DNA of 64,000 bases from Mesorhizobium sp. M8A.F.Ca.ET.218.01.1.1. GTDB taxonomy: Bacteria; Pseudomonadota; Alphaproteobacteria; Rhizobiales; Rhizobiaceae. Position numbers and translations under genes: made by a program. The notes beneath the pieces are model-generated. The model did not search any database. It was not told the origin of the DNA and saw only the letters and a program-made list of their open reading frames with translations. Of the stretch, positions 29,110 through 38,007 are shown piece by piece. The first letter of the stretch is position 1, and each line of letters begins with the position of its first letter. Location of the stretch: contig NZ_SRUZ01000012.1 of NCBI RefSeq assembly GCF_004791165.1, positions 1-64,000 on the forward strand, in the 5' to 3' direction.

Positions 29110-29709
29110 ATGGCCGAGGCGGCGGATACGGCGCGCAGATCGATCGGGGCGCGGCGCAATCCCGACAGTGCGGACGCCATTCTGGAGGCAGCCGAGGCCG
29201 TGCTCGTCGAGGCCGGCTATGCCGGCTTTTCGATCGAGGCGGTGGCGCGGCGCGCCCGGGCCGGCAAGCCGACCATCTATCGCTGGTGGCCGAGCAAGGC
29301 GGCGCTGCTGCTGGAAGTCTACCAGCGCCAGAAACGCGTCGACGTTCCCGATACGGGAAAACTGGAAGAAGATCTCGTCGGCTTCCTGGAGAACCTGTTC
29401 TTCCACTGGCGCGAGACATCGTCGGGAAGCGTGTTCAGGTCGCTGATCGCCGAGGCGCAGTCGGATGAGACCGCGGCCGAGGCTCTTGCCGGTTACGCCA
29501 GCGGACGCCGCGCCCACACCACCCGGATCATCGAACGTGCCAAGGCAAGGGGCGAAATCGCCGGCGATATCGATCCGGCCGTGGTCGCCGACCTCCTGGC
29601 TTCCTACGCGTGGCGGCATCTCCTGACCAACCGGCTCGACGAGCCCGAGGCGACGATTCGCAAGGTGGTCCGCTATCTCCTGCAAGGCATAGCAGCGCCC
29701 GGCAGATAG
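29110..29709 (+). CDS. TetR/AcrR family transcriptional regulator
   Basis: A 199-residue repressor-type protein. The N-terminal HTH spans about 20-65, with the helix ILEAAEAVLVEAGYAGFSIE and the recognition part RARAGKPTIYRWWPSKAALL typical of TetR proteins. The rest is the helical ligand-binding domain. ATG 29110 is preceded by AGGACGACAGGA and begins a normal-length protein. The adjacent caspase-like gene runs in the same direction 103 bases upstream, and the target genes are unknown. A shared terminator lies 24 bases after the stop. Confidence 0.92.
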   Translation: MAEAADTARRSIGARRNPDSADAILEAAEAVLVEAGYAGFSIEAVARRARAGKPTIYRWWPSKAALLLEVYQRQKRVDVPDTGKLEEDLVGFLENLFFHWRETSSGSVFRSLIAEAQSDETAAEALAGYASGRRAHTTRIIERAKARGEIAGDIDPAVVADLLASYAWRHLLTNRLDEPEATIRKVVRYLLQGIAAPGR

Positions 29710-29732
29710 GCGCCCGCTGGCACGTGCCAACA

Positions 29733-29769
29733 AAAAGGGCGCGGCACCTTCCGGCTGCCGCGCCCTTTT
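29733..29769. terminator. Bidirectional terminator between TetR and parvulin genes
   Basis: A 13-bp perfect stem AAAAGGGCGCGGC/GCCGCGCCCTTTT closes an 11-base loop. It has A runs on the left and T runs on the right, so it can end both convergent transcripts. Confidence 0.85.
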
Positions 29770-29784
29770 CGAAGCTGTTCGGGC

Positions 29785-30711
29785 TTACTTGGCGCTTTCC
29801 AGCGTATCGACGGCCTTCTTGAGGTTGGCGTCGGGGATCTCGACCTTGGCACCGGCGCGCAGCGATTTGACCAGCGCGAAATACTTGTCGCGGATGACGG
29901 CCTGCTTGGCCTGGTCCTTGACCTCGTCGAAGGCCGGCGGCTGCTTGGCGCGCTTGTCCTCGAGCTTGATGACGTGCCAGCCAAACTGCGACTGCACCGG
30001 CTGCTCGGTGTACTTGCCGACATCGAGCGCGAAGGCCGCCTTGTCGAACTCCGGCACCATCTGGCCAGGCCCGAACCAGCCGAGGTCGCCGCCATTGGAC
30101 TTGCCGCTCGGATCCGAGGTGTGTTCGTTGGCGAGCTTCTGGAAGTCGGCGCCGCCGTCGAGCTGCTTGATGATCGCCTCGGCCTCTTCCTTGGTCTTCA
30201 CGAGGATGTGACGGGCATGCACCTCGTTGACCGGCGGGGTGTTGGCGATTTCCTGGTCGTAGCGGGCGCGAACCTCGGCATCGGTGACCTTGTCGACGAC
30301 GCCCTTTTCGACCATCTCGCCATGCAGCGCGCGCTGCTGCAGGAAGGCCATGCGGCGCTGGAAATCGGGATCCTTGTCAAGACCGTCGGTAACGGCCTTG
30401 GCGGCCATGACACGGATTTCGATCGCCGCCGAAAGGGCGGCGGCGCGGCGCTGTTCAGGCGGCAACTGCGCGAACTGCTGCGACAGCTCGCCCTCGGCAA
30501 GCATCAGATCGGCTTCGGTCAAGGGCTGGCCGTTGACGGTGGCGATCACGGTGTTCGGATCGACCGGCGCCGCGGCCGGTGCGGCCGCATCCGCCGGGGC
30601 GGCCGGTGCGGGAGCGGTCTCCTGCGCCATCGATGGCGACAGGCAAAGAGCCGACAGGCCGAGGGCCAGGCCAAGGCTGGCAAGCGACGCACGGCTGAAC
30701 AACAAGGACAT
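29785..30711 (-). CDS. Periplasmic parvulin-type peptidyl-prolyl isomerase
   Basis: A folding catalyst of the periplasm, 308 residues. The signal peptide ends around SMAQ/E (residue 29), followed by an Ala/Pro-rich linker. A SurA-N-like helical region lies at about 45-150. The parvulin PPIase domain (about 155-265) has HARHILVKTKEEAEAII at its start and DLGWFGPGQMVPEFDKAAF in the middle, both family signatures. The ATG at 30711 begins the signal peptide; an in-frame extension of 61 codons is rejected. It is divergent from secA, 261 bases apart, so a secreted-protein chaperone and the export motor share a control region. Confidence 0.93.
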   Translation of the reverse strand: MSLLFSRASLASLGLALGLSALCLSPSMAQETAPAPAAPADAAAPAAAPVDPNTVIATVNGQPLTEADLMLAEGELSQQFAQLPPEQRRAAALSAAIEIRVMAAKAVTDGLDKDPDFQRRMAFLQQRALHGEMVEKGVVDKVTDAEVRARYDQEIANTPPVNEVHARHILVKTKEEAEAIIKQLDGGADFQKLANEHTSDPSGKSNGGDLGWFGPGQMVPEFDKAAFALDVGKYTEQPVQSQFGWHVIKLEDKRAKQPPAFDEVKDQAKQAVIRDKYFALVKSLRAGAKVEIPDANLKKAVDTLESAK

Positions 30712-30972
30712 AAGAATGACTCCGGTGAGGGATTGTAAGGAGGGCGGCTTCCAGATCAGCCAGATTATGGCGGAATTTGGCGCGACCGGCAGGGCCAGCG
30801 CGGCGTTGACATCAGTTGAGCCCCCTCTTATCTGTCCATCGACTTGGCGTCCAGAACCGTTTTCCGGGCGCTTTTTGTGTTTGCCCGCATTCAAGCGGTG
30901 CGTTCACGTGGATGTGATGGGGCCGGCCGGCGCCTGTCTCAAGATTGAGAATTCTATCGAAAGGACCATTGG

Positions 30973-33705
30973 ATGGTCAGTCTCGGCGGTCTCGCCCGTA
31001 AGGTTTTCGGTTCCTCCAACGACCGTCGGGTCAAATCGACCCGCCCCCGTGTCGAGGCGATCAACGCCATGGAAAACGAGATGCGGGCGCTCTCCGACGC
31101 CGAGCTTGCCGGCCGCACGGAAAAATTCCGCCAGGACATCGCCAACGGCGCCAGCCTTGACGATCTGCTGATCCCAGCCTTCGCGACCGCCCGCGAGGCG
31201 GCGCGCCGTGTGCTTGGCATGCGTCCCTTCGACGTCCAGCTGATCGGCGGCATGGTGCTGCACAATGGCGGCATTGCCGAGATGCGCACCGGCGAGGGCA
31301 AGACCCTGGTCGCGACGCTGCCGGTCTATCTCAATGCACTCGCCGGCAACGGCGTCCATGTCGTCACCGTCAACGACTACCTCGCCACCCGCGACTCCGA
31401 ATGGATGGGCCGCGTCTACAAATTCCTCGGCCTGTCGGTCGGCGTCATCGTCCACGGCCTGTCGGACGAGGAGCGTCGCGTCGCCTACGCCTCCGACGTC
31501 ACCTACGCCACCAACAACGAGCTCGGCTTCGACTATCTGCGCGACAACATGAAGTACGAGCGCGCCCAGATGGTGCAGCGCGGTCACAATTACGCGATCG
31601 TCGACGAGGTCGATTCCATCCTGGTCGACGAGGCGCGCACGCCGCTGATCATTTCCGGTCCGCTAGAGGACCGTTCGGAAATGTACAACACCATCGACAC
31701 CTTCATCATCAAGCTGCAGCCGCAGGATTACGAGATCGATGAGAAGCAGAAGACCTCGATCTTCACCGAGGAAGGCACCGAGAAGCTCGAGAGTATGCTG
31801 CGCGATGCCGACCTGCTCAAGGGCGAGTCGCTGTACGACGTCGAGAACGTCGCCATCGTCCATCACGTCAACAACGCGCTGAAGGCGCACCGGCTGTTCC
31901 AGCGCGACAAGGACTACATCGTGCGCAACGGCGAGATCGTCATCATCGACGAGTTCACCGGCCGCATGATGCCCGGCCGCCGCTATTCGGAAGGCCTGCA
32001 CCAGGCGCTCGAAGCCAAGGAACATGTGGCGATCCAGCCGGAGAACCAGACGCTGGCCTCCGTCACCTTCCAGAACTACTTCCGCCTCTACAAGAAGCTT
32101 TCCGGCATGACCGGCACGGCGCTGACCGAAGCCGAGGAATTCGGCAACATCTACGGCCTCGAGGTCACCGAGATCCCGACCAACCTGCCCGTTATCCGCA
32201 AGGACGAGGACGACGAGGTCTACCGGACGGTCGAGGAGAAGTACAAGGCGATCGTCAGGGAGATCCGCGAAGCCAGCGCCAAGGGCCAGCCGACGTTGGT
32301 CGGCACCACCTCGATCGAAAAGTCCGAGCAGTTGGCCGAGCGCCTGCGCAAGGAAGGCTTCAAGGATTTCGAAGTGCTGAACGCCCGCCACCACGAGCGC
32401 GAGGCGGCGATCGTCGCCCAGGCCGGCAAGCCCGGCGCCATCACCATCGCCACCAACATGGCCGGCCGCGGCACCGACATCAAGCTCGGCGGCAATGCCG
32501 AGATGCGCATCGCCGACGAACTGGGCGACATGCCGGAGGGTCCCGAGCGCGAGGCGCGCGAAAAGGAGATTTATGCCGACATCGAGCGCCTGAAGGAAAA
32601 GGCGCTGGCCGCCGGCGGCCTCTACGTGCTCGCCACCGAGCGCCATGAGTCACGCCGCATCGACAATCAGCTCAGAGGCCGTTCCGGCCGCCAGGGCGAC
32701 CCGGGCCGCTCGAAATTCTTCCTGTCGCTGCAGGACGATCTGATGCGCATCTTCGGCTCCGAGCGCATGGACGGCATGCTGCAGAAGCTCGGCCTCAAGG
32801 AAGACGAGGCCATCATCCATCCTTGGATCAACAAGGCGCTGGAAAAGGCGCAGAAGAAGGTCGAGGCCCGCAACTTCGACATCCGCAAGAACCTGTTGAA
32901 ATATGACGACGTCTCCAACGACCAGCGCAAGGTGGTGTTCGAGCAGCGCATCGAGCTGATGGACGGCGAAGGCCTTTCGGAAACCATTGCCGAGATGCGC
33001 GAAGGCGTCATCGACGAGATCGTCGCCAAGGCCATTCCCGAAAACGCCTATGCCGAACAGTGGGACGTCGCGGGCCTGAAGGCCGAGGTCGCCGAATTCC
33101 TCAATCTCGACCTGCCGATCGAGGACTGGGTGAAGGAAGAAGGCATCGCCGAGGACGACATCCGCGAGCGCATCTCTCAAGCCGCCGAAGCCGCGGCACA
33201 AGAACGCGCCGACCGTTTCGGCCCCGAGGTGATGACCTATGTCGAGCGCTCCGTGGTGCTGCAGACGCTCGACCATTTGTGGCGCGAGCACATCGTCAAT
33301 CTCGATCACCTGCGCTCGGTCGTCGGCTTCCGCGGCTACGCCCAGCGCGATCCGCTGCAGGAATACAAGGGCGAGGCGTTCGAGCTGTTCCAGGCGATGC
33401 TGGGCAATCTGCGCCAGGCCGTCACCGCGCAGCTGATGCGCGTCGAACTGGTCCGCCAGGCCGCCGAAGCCCCGCCGCCGGAAGCCCCCGACATGTTCGG
33501 CACGCATATTGACGGCACCACCGGCGAGAATGATTTTGACGGCGGCGAAACGGCTCTTCTGGTGCGCCAGGAAAGCAACGCCATCGTCGCTCCCGAGGAT
33601 CGCGACCCCAACAACCAGGCCACCTGGGGCAAGGTCGGCCGCAACGAAGCCTGCCCCTGCGGCTCCGGCAAGAAATACAAGCACTGCCACGGCGCGTTCG
33701 CGTAA
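30973..33705 (+). CDS. secA: Preprotein translocase subunit SecA
   Basis: ATP-driven motor that pushes preproteins through SecYEG. The 910 residues match the family. Order: Walker A in MRTGEGKTL, Walker B/DEAD region IVDEVDSILVDEA, the preprotein-binding domain, the second ATPase half with TNMAGRGTDI and RGRSGRQGDPG, the helical scaffold/wing, and a C-terminal SecB- and lipid-binding zinc tail with CPCGSGKKYKHCH. A complete tail means SecB-dependent export is possible. It is divergent from the parvulin gene. A repeat element with a strong hairpin begins 13 bases after the stop and could terminate transcription. Confidence 0.99.
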   Translation: MVSLGGLARKVFGSSNDRRVKSTRPRVEAINAMENEMRALSDAELAGRTEKFRQDIANGASLDDLLIPAFATAREAARRVLGMRPFDVQLIGGMVLHNGGIAEMRTGEGKTLVATLPVYLNALAGNGVHVVTVNDYLATRDSEWMGRVYKFLGLSVGVIVHGLSDEERRVAYASDVTYATNNELGFDYLRDNMKYERAQMVQRGHNYAIVDEVDSILVDEARTPLIISGPLEDRSEMYNTIDTFIIKLQPQDYEIDEKQKTSIFTEEGTEKLESMLRDADLLKGESLYDVENVAIVHHVNNALKAHRLFQRDKDYIVRNGEIVIIDEFTGRMMPGRRYSEGLHQALEAKEHVAIQPENQTLASVTFQNYFRLYKKLSGMTGTALTEAEEFGNIYGLEVTEIPTNLPVIRKDEDDEVYRTVEEKYKAIVREIREASAKGQPTLVGTTSIEKSEQLAERLRKEGFKDFEVLNARHHEREAAIVAQAGKPGAITIATNMAGRGTDIKLGGNAEMRIADELGDMPEGPEREAREKEIYADIERLKEKALAAGGLYVLATERHESRRIDNQLRGRSGRQGDPGRSKFFLSLQDDLMRIFGSERMDGMLQKLGLKEDEAIIHPWINKALEKAQKKVEARNFDIRKNLLKYDDVSNDQRKVVFEQRIELMDGEGLSETIAEMREGVIDEIVAKAIPENAYAEQWDVAGLKAEVAEFLNLDLPIEDWVKEEGIAEDDIRERISQAAEAAAQERADRFGPEVMTYVERSVVLQTLDHLWREHIVNLDHLRSVVGFRGYAQRDPLQEYKGEAFELFQAMLGNLRQAVTAQLMRVELVRQAAEAPPPEAPDMFGTHIDGTTGENDFDGGETALLVRQESNAIVAPEDRDPNNQATWGKVGRNEACPCGSGKKYKHCHGAFA

Positions 33706-33717
33706 GAGCGCGCTCTT

Positions 33718-33771
33718 GCCTTCTCCCCGTCACTATACGGGGAGAAGGTGCCCGAAGGGCGGATGAGGGGC
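33718..33771 (+). repeat. Dispersed intergenic palindromic repeat, copy 1
   Basis: A stem CTTCTCCCCGT/ACGGGGAGAAG with a 6-base loop is followed by GTGCCCGAAGGGCGGATGAG and GGGC. The hairpin directly follows secA and may act as its terminator. Copy 2 lies inverted 120 bases on. Elements of this kind recur between genes in Mesorhizobium. Confidence 0.75.
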
Positions 33772-33892
33772 AGCGCCGATTGGCGTTTGTCTGCGACCAA
33801 AAACAATGCCTCGCCCGCTCCCGGCGAGCCGATTCGTTTTGCGGATGGCTTTTCTTCTTCCCGCATCCACAGTGCAAACTCCAAAGCCGGCG
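33772..33892. other. Spacer between the two inverted repeats
   Basis: About 120 bases downstream of secA with no gene, promoter or hairpin that I can support. It is framed by the inverted repeats and belongs to the 318-base gap between secA and the flippase gene. Confidence 0.4.
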
Positions 33893-33946
33893 CCGCCCCT
33901 CATCCGCCTGCCGGCACCTTCTCCCCGTGAACGGGGAGAAGGAAGC
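33893..33946 (-). repeat. Dispersed intergenic palindromic repeat, copy 2 (inverted)
   Basis: The same element in reverse: GCCCCTCATCCGCC, a short variable part, CACCTTCTCCCCGTGAACGGGGAGAAGG. It differs from copy 1 in the loop and in the CCGCCT/GCCGG segment. Together the two copies could fold the 230-base spacer into one large cruciform. Confidence 0.75.
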
Positions 33947-34023
33947 GCCCCCACCCACGCTTTCTTAAGGTGTCTTCGCTACACCAAAGCGTGAAAAGAG
34001 GCGGAAAACGGAGAGAAATCGGG

Positions 34024-35424
34024 GTGCGCTTTTCCGCGGCCACGACTGCTGGGCGGTTCTTGCCGCAGCGTTTGGCGCTGCGCGTGGGGCCGCTGCTTGA
34101 CCGCATCGACGCCGTGCTGTTCACCGCCGATGAGCGCGGCGAAGCCGGCCGCATGTCGGTCATCGCCTTCTCCATCCGCATCGTCAGCGCCGTCATCGCC
34201 TTCATCAGCCAGGTGCTGATGGCGCGCTGGATGGGCTCGTTCGAGTACGGCATTTTCGTCCTGGTCTGGGTGACGATGGTCATCGTCGGCAACCTCGCCT
34301 GCCTCGGCTTTCACACATCGGTCATCCGCTTCATTCCCGAATACCGCGAGCGCGGCCTGATGGACGAATTGCGCGGCATCGTCGTGGCCAGCCGTCTGTT
34401 CGTGCTGATCGCCTCGACACTGATCGCGGGCCTTGGCGCCCTCGGTGTCTGGCTGGCCGCACCCTGGATCGAAAATTACTACGTCATACCGTTCATCCTC
34501 GGCGTCATCTGCCTGCCGATGATTGCGCTGTCGGATTTGCTGCAGGGGCTGGCGCGTGCCAATTCATGGGCATTGTTCGCGCTGTCGCCGACCTACCTGA
34601 TACGGCCGGTGCTGATCCTGCTGTTCATGGCGCTGATGCTTTGGGCAGGCTACGCCCCCGACGCGCGGACGGCGATCTTCGCCTCGATCGCCGCCACCTA
34701 CGTCACCACGCTGTCTCAGTTGATCGGCGTCACCCAGCGCATGGAAAGGCAGATTCCGGCCGGCCCGATGAAAGTGCATTTCGCGCAATGGTTCATCGTC
34801 TCGCTGCCGATCTTCCTGGTCGAGAGCTTCTTCTTCCTGCTCACCAATGCCGATGTGCTGATGGTCGGCGCCTATATGGATCCCAACGACGTCGCCGTCT
34901 ATTTCGCCACGGTCAAGACGCTGGCGCTGGTGCATTTCGTCTATTTCGCGGTCAAGGCGGGCGTCGCCCAGCGCTACGCGCAGTTCACCCATGGCGAGCC
35001 GGAAAGGCTTGCCGCGTTCGCCCGCGAGACGGTGTCGTGGACGTTCTGGCCCTCGCTGCTGATGGCGTTCCTGGTGCTGGCGCTGGGCGAACCGATGCTG
35101 GTGCTGTTCGGCCCCGAATTCACCTCTGGCTATCCGCTCTTGTTCCTGCTCGTCTTTGGCGTCGTGGCGCGGGCCGCCGTCGGTCCCTGCGAAAGCCTGC
35201 TCACCATGAGCGGCAACCAGAATGTCTGCGCCGCCGTCTATGCCATGACCCTGGCCTTCAACATCGGGCTCAACGTGGTGCTGATCCCGCTTTTCGGCCT
35301 GTGGGGCGCGGCCATGGCCACCGCCTTTGCCATGATCTTCGAGGCCAGCGCGCTGTCCTTCACGGTCTGGCGCAAGCTCGGCATCGTCATGGCGATCTTC
35401 GTGCCAGCCAAAGGAGCCGCCTGA
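34024..35424 (+). CDS. Oligosaccharide flippase family (Wzx-like) membrane protein
   Basis: A polysaccharide/lipid-linked oligosaccharide exporter of the MOP superfamily, about 466 residues with 12-14 helices. Helix 1 begins after a 40-residue cytoplasmic part; SVIAFSIRIVSAVIAFISQ is typical of the first helix. The frame is open from 33970. GTG at 34024 has GGAGAG 8 bases upstream, so I take it as the start. The stop overlaps the next ATG by one base, coupling it to the CelD-like gene. Together with the wxc-like genes downstream it suggests export of a surface glycan. The exact glycan is unknown. Confidence 0.87.
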   Translation: MRFSAATTAGRFLPQRLALRVGPLLDRIDAVLFTADERGEAGRMSVIAFSIRIVSAVIAFISQVLMARWMGSFEYGIFVLVWVTMVIVGNLACLGFHTSVIRFIPEYRERGLMDELRGIVVASRLFVLIASTLIAGLGALGVWLAAPWIENYYVIPFILGVICLPMIALSDLLQGLARANSWALFALSPTYLIRPVLILLFMALMLWAGYAPDARTAIFASIAATYVTTLSQLIGVTQRMERQIPAGPMKVHFAQWFIVSLPIFLVESFFFLLTNADVLMVGAYMDPNDVAVYFATVKTLALVHFVYFAVKAGVAQRYAQFTHGEPERLAAFARETVSWTFWPSLLMAFLVLALGEPMLVLFGPEFTSGYPLLFLLVFGVVARAAVGPCESLLTMSGNQNVCAAVYAMTLAFNIGLNVVLIPLFGLWGAAMATAFAMIFEASALSFTVWRKLGIVMAIFVPAKGAA

Positions 35425-36704
35425 TGGCAGCCATCCCCTTGCTCGAGGAAACCAGCGGCGGTCCGGCCGGCGCCATGGTGTCCGGCCTTGCCGGGCTGGC
35501 GCGCGACGCCGATCCGGCCCATATCGAGATCCTCGCCAACAACCGGCCCGAGCGCAAACTCGCCATCTACCCGGCATCGGCCGGCTTCGACCTGGTCGAG
35601 GAACTGGACTATCTCTGCGCCCGCACGATCGAGCCGAACGTCTTCTTCAACCCGCGCTTCCTGGCGCCGGCCATGCCCCGCCTGGAAGACCGCGAGGTGC
35701 GTCTTGCCGTGATCCGCGACGGTGATGAATACCGCAACCGGCTGCGCCTGCTGGTGCCGATCTCGGTGGAACGGCCGGTGGTGCCGCTCGGCGTGCCGGT
35801 CATGCGCACATGGTCGAGCCCGTTCGGCCCGCTCGGCACGCCGCTGATCGACCGCGACGATCCGGTCGGCGTGGTCGAGGATTTCTTCTCGATGCTGTCG
35901 CGCCCGCATCTCAAGCTGCCGAAAGTCCTGGTCCTGCCTGACATCAGGCTCGACGGTCCGGTGGCGAGCCTGATCGGCACCGTGGCCGAGACGCGCGGCC
36001 TGATGCTGGTCACCACGGGCCAGATCTCACGCCCCGTGCTGGAGAGCGAACTCGACGGCGACGATTATCTGAAGGCTTCGCTGAGCGCGCACCATTACCG
36101 CGAGTTCCGCCGCCTGAAGCGGCGCCTCGGCGATCTCGGCAAGCTCGAACATGTCGTGGCACGCGGCCCCGAGGAGATCCGTCACGCCATCGAGCACTTC
36201 CTGACGCTGGAAGCGTCCGGCTGGAAAGGCCGCGAGCGCACCGCCATGGCGATCGACCGCTTCCGCGCCGCCTTTGCCCGCGAGGCGGTGCACCGGCTCG
36301 CCGAACAGGACATGTGCCGCATCCATTCGCTAACGCTCGACGGCCGCACCATCGCTTGCCTGATCGTCTTCGTCGAGGCCGGCGTCGCCTACACCTGGAA
36401 GACCGCCTATGACGAGACGCTGGCCGTTTATTCGCCCGGCACGCTGCTGATGATCGAGGTCACCAGGCAGCATCTCGACGACCCCAACATCATGATCACC
36501 GATTCCTGCGCCGTGCCCGATCACCCGGTGATGAGCAGGCTATGGAGCGAGCGCAAGCCGGTCGGCACATTGGTGATCGGGTTGACCAGGGATGCCGACC
36601 GTCTCGCCCGCCAGGCCGCCTCGCAACTGCATCTCTACCGCGAGACCCGCAACATGGCGCGCCTGCTGCGCAACCGGATGAAGAGCTTGCTGCGGCGGCG
36701 CTAA
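35424..36704 (+). CDS. GNAT family acyltransferase, CelD/FemAB-like (Acetyltransf_6)
   Basis: A 426-residue protein with the BioF2/CelD-like acetyltransferase domain at about 190-345. Recognisable segments are HHYREFRRLKRRLGDLG and FLTLEASGWKGRERTA, followed by a second strand-loop near SLTLDGRTIACLIVFV. Members are found in cellulose and exopolysaccharide loci and are thought to acylate glycans or lipids. ATG 35424 overlaps the TGA of the flippase gene (ATGA), so both are co-translated. The C terminus is Arg-rich. The acyl donor and acceptor are unknown. Confidence 0.85.
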   Translation: MAAIPLLEETSGGPAGAMVSGLAGLARDADPAHIEILANNRPERKLAIYPASAGFDLVEELDYLCARTIEPNVFFNPRFLAPAMPRLEDREVRLAVIRDGDEYRNRLRLLVPISVERPVVPLGVPVMRTWSSPFGPLGTPLIDRDDPVGVVEDFFSMLSRPHLKLPKVLVLPDIRLDGPVASLIGTVAETRGLMLVTTGQISRPVLESELDGDDYLKASLSAHHYREFRRLKRRLGDLGKLEHVVARGPEEIRHAIEHFLTLEASGWKGRERTAMAIDRFRAAFAREAVHRLAEQDMCRIHSLTLDGRTIACLIVFVEAGVAYTWKTAYDETLAVYSPGTLLMIEVTRQHLDDPNIMITDSCAVPDHPVMSRLWSERKPVGTLVIGLTRDADRLARQAASQLHLYRETRNMARLLRNRMKSLLRRR

Positions 36705-36876
36705 GGGGTCCGTCGAGACGAGCTCGGCTGCGTTCAATCAGCTTGTCCCACAGCCGGCGTATCGCGTTCCGCAATGAAGGTCGCGGTTCTCGGCAGCAGC
36801 ATTAATTCAGCTTGCCAAGAGTTGTGTCCAGCGATCACTCTCGAAGTGAAAAACAGATTCAGCCATTGAGTCGCCG

Positions 36877-38007
36877 ATGACGAAACAAGATTCCGTCCCG
36901 ATGAACGACCTCAAGCGGCTGTATCAACGATACCAGGTCGAAATTGAACGTGAAGTAACAAGCACACTGCGCTCCGGATGGTGGCTCAATGGCGCGATGG
37001 GCAAGAAATTCGCCGCCAACTTCGCAGGCTTCATCGGCGTCTCGGATTGCGTCCTTGTGGCCAACGGAACGGACGCTCTCGAACTGGCCTTGGCCGCGGC
37101 TGTCGGGCGCAATGGCGCTCGGGGACGCGAAGTCATCACGGCTGCCAATGCCGGCGGCTACGCAAGTTGCGCCTGCTGGCACAACGACCTTGTCCCCCAC
37201 TATGTCGACATCGATGCAGCCAGCCAGTTGATCAGCGTTTCATCGGTGCTGGCCGCGGCCAGCACGGACACCGCCGCCATCGTCGTCACGCATCTTTATG
37301 GCGGCGGCGTCGATGTCGGCGCCCTCAAAAGCGCACTTGCCGAGGCCGGCCTCTCACATATTCCGATCGTGGAGGATTGTGCGCAGGCACATGGCGCACG
37401 CATCGGCGGGCGCGTGGCGGGTTCGCTCGCGGACGTGTCCACTTTCAGCTTCTACCCAACCAAGAATCTCGGCGCGGCGGGTGATGGCGGCGCTATTTTG
37501 ACGTCCGACCCGGCGATTGCCGAACATGTGCGGCGGCTGCAGCAATATGGCTGGGTGTCAAAATATCATGTCGGCGTACCCCATGGCCGCAACTCCCGCA
37601 TGGATGAGGTCCAGGCGGCCGTTCTCGATGTCCTTCTGCGTGATCTGGGCGATAGAAACGAACGACGCCGTGCTATTCTGGGCCGCTACAAGTCGGCCGC
37701 CAGGCGGCGGTTGCAATTCGTGGAAGGCGGTGACGGCGCGGTCGCGCATCTTGCCGTCGCCTTGTGCGACGAGCGCGATGCGTTCAGGATTTTCATGAAG
37801 GAGCATGGCGTCGATACCGAGATCCATTACCCCGTCCTTGACTGCGATCAGGTCGGCTGGGCAGGACTGCCGATGAAAGGAACCGAAGATCTGGTGGTCT
37901 CACGGGCCAGCGTCAACCGTCTCTGCACCGTGCCGTGCTATCCCGACATGACGTATGACGAGGTCGGCCAAGTCTGTCTGGCACTCGCCCAATGGGAGGC
38001 AATGTGA
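36877..38007 (+). CDS. DegT/DnrJ/EryC1/StrS aminotransferase (FdtB/WxcK-like)
   Basis: A PLP-dependent sugar aminotransferase of 376 residues. The internal aldimine lysine is Lys196 in FYPTKNLGAAGDGGA. The early SGWWLNGAMGKKF and NGTDALELAL segments bind PLP phosphate and sugar. Next to a fused acetyltransferase/3,4-ketoisomerase gene, the likely step is amination of dTDP-3-keto-6-deoxy-galactose to the 3-amino sugar, as by FdtB or WxcK. It heads a tight four-gene unit. The unit looks less GC-rich than its surroundings, which may reflect transfer. The substrate is inferred from the neighbours. Confidence 0.88.
   Translation: MTKQDSVPMNDLKRLYQRYQVEIEREVTSTLRSGWWLNGAMGKKFAANFAGFIGVSDCVLVANGTDALELALAAAVGRNGARGREVITAANAGGYASCACWHNDLVPHYVDIDAASQLISVSSVLAAASTDTAAIVVTHLYGGGVDVGALKSALAEAGLSHIPIVEDCAQAHGARIGGRVAGSLADVSTFSFYPTKNLGAAGDGGAILTSDPAIAEHVRRLQQYGWVSKYHVGVPHGRNSRMDEVQAAVLDVLLRDLGDRNERRRAILGRYKSAARRRLQFVEGGDGAVAHLAVALCDERDAFRIFMKEHGVDTEIHYPVLDCDQVGWAGLPMKGTEDLVVSRASVNRLCTVPCYPDMTYDEVGQVCLALAQWEAM

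Noticed and set aside
36705..36876. Possible attachment-site repeat of the tRNA-Leu 3' end
   Set aside because: I looked for TGGTGCCCCTAGCCGGGATC or part of it here and found none. No integrase is present.
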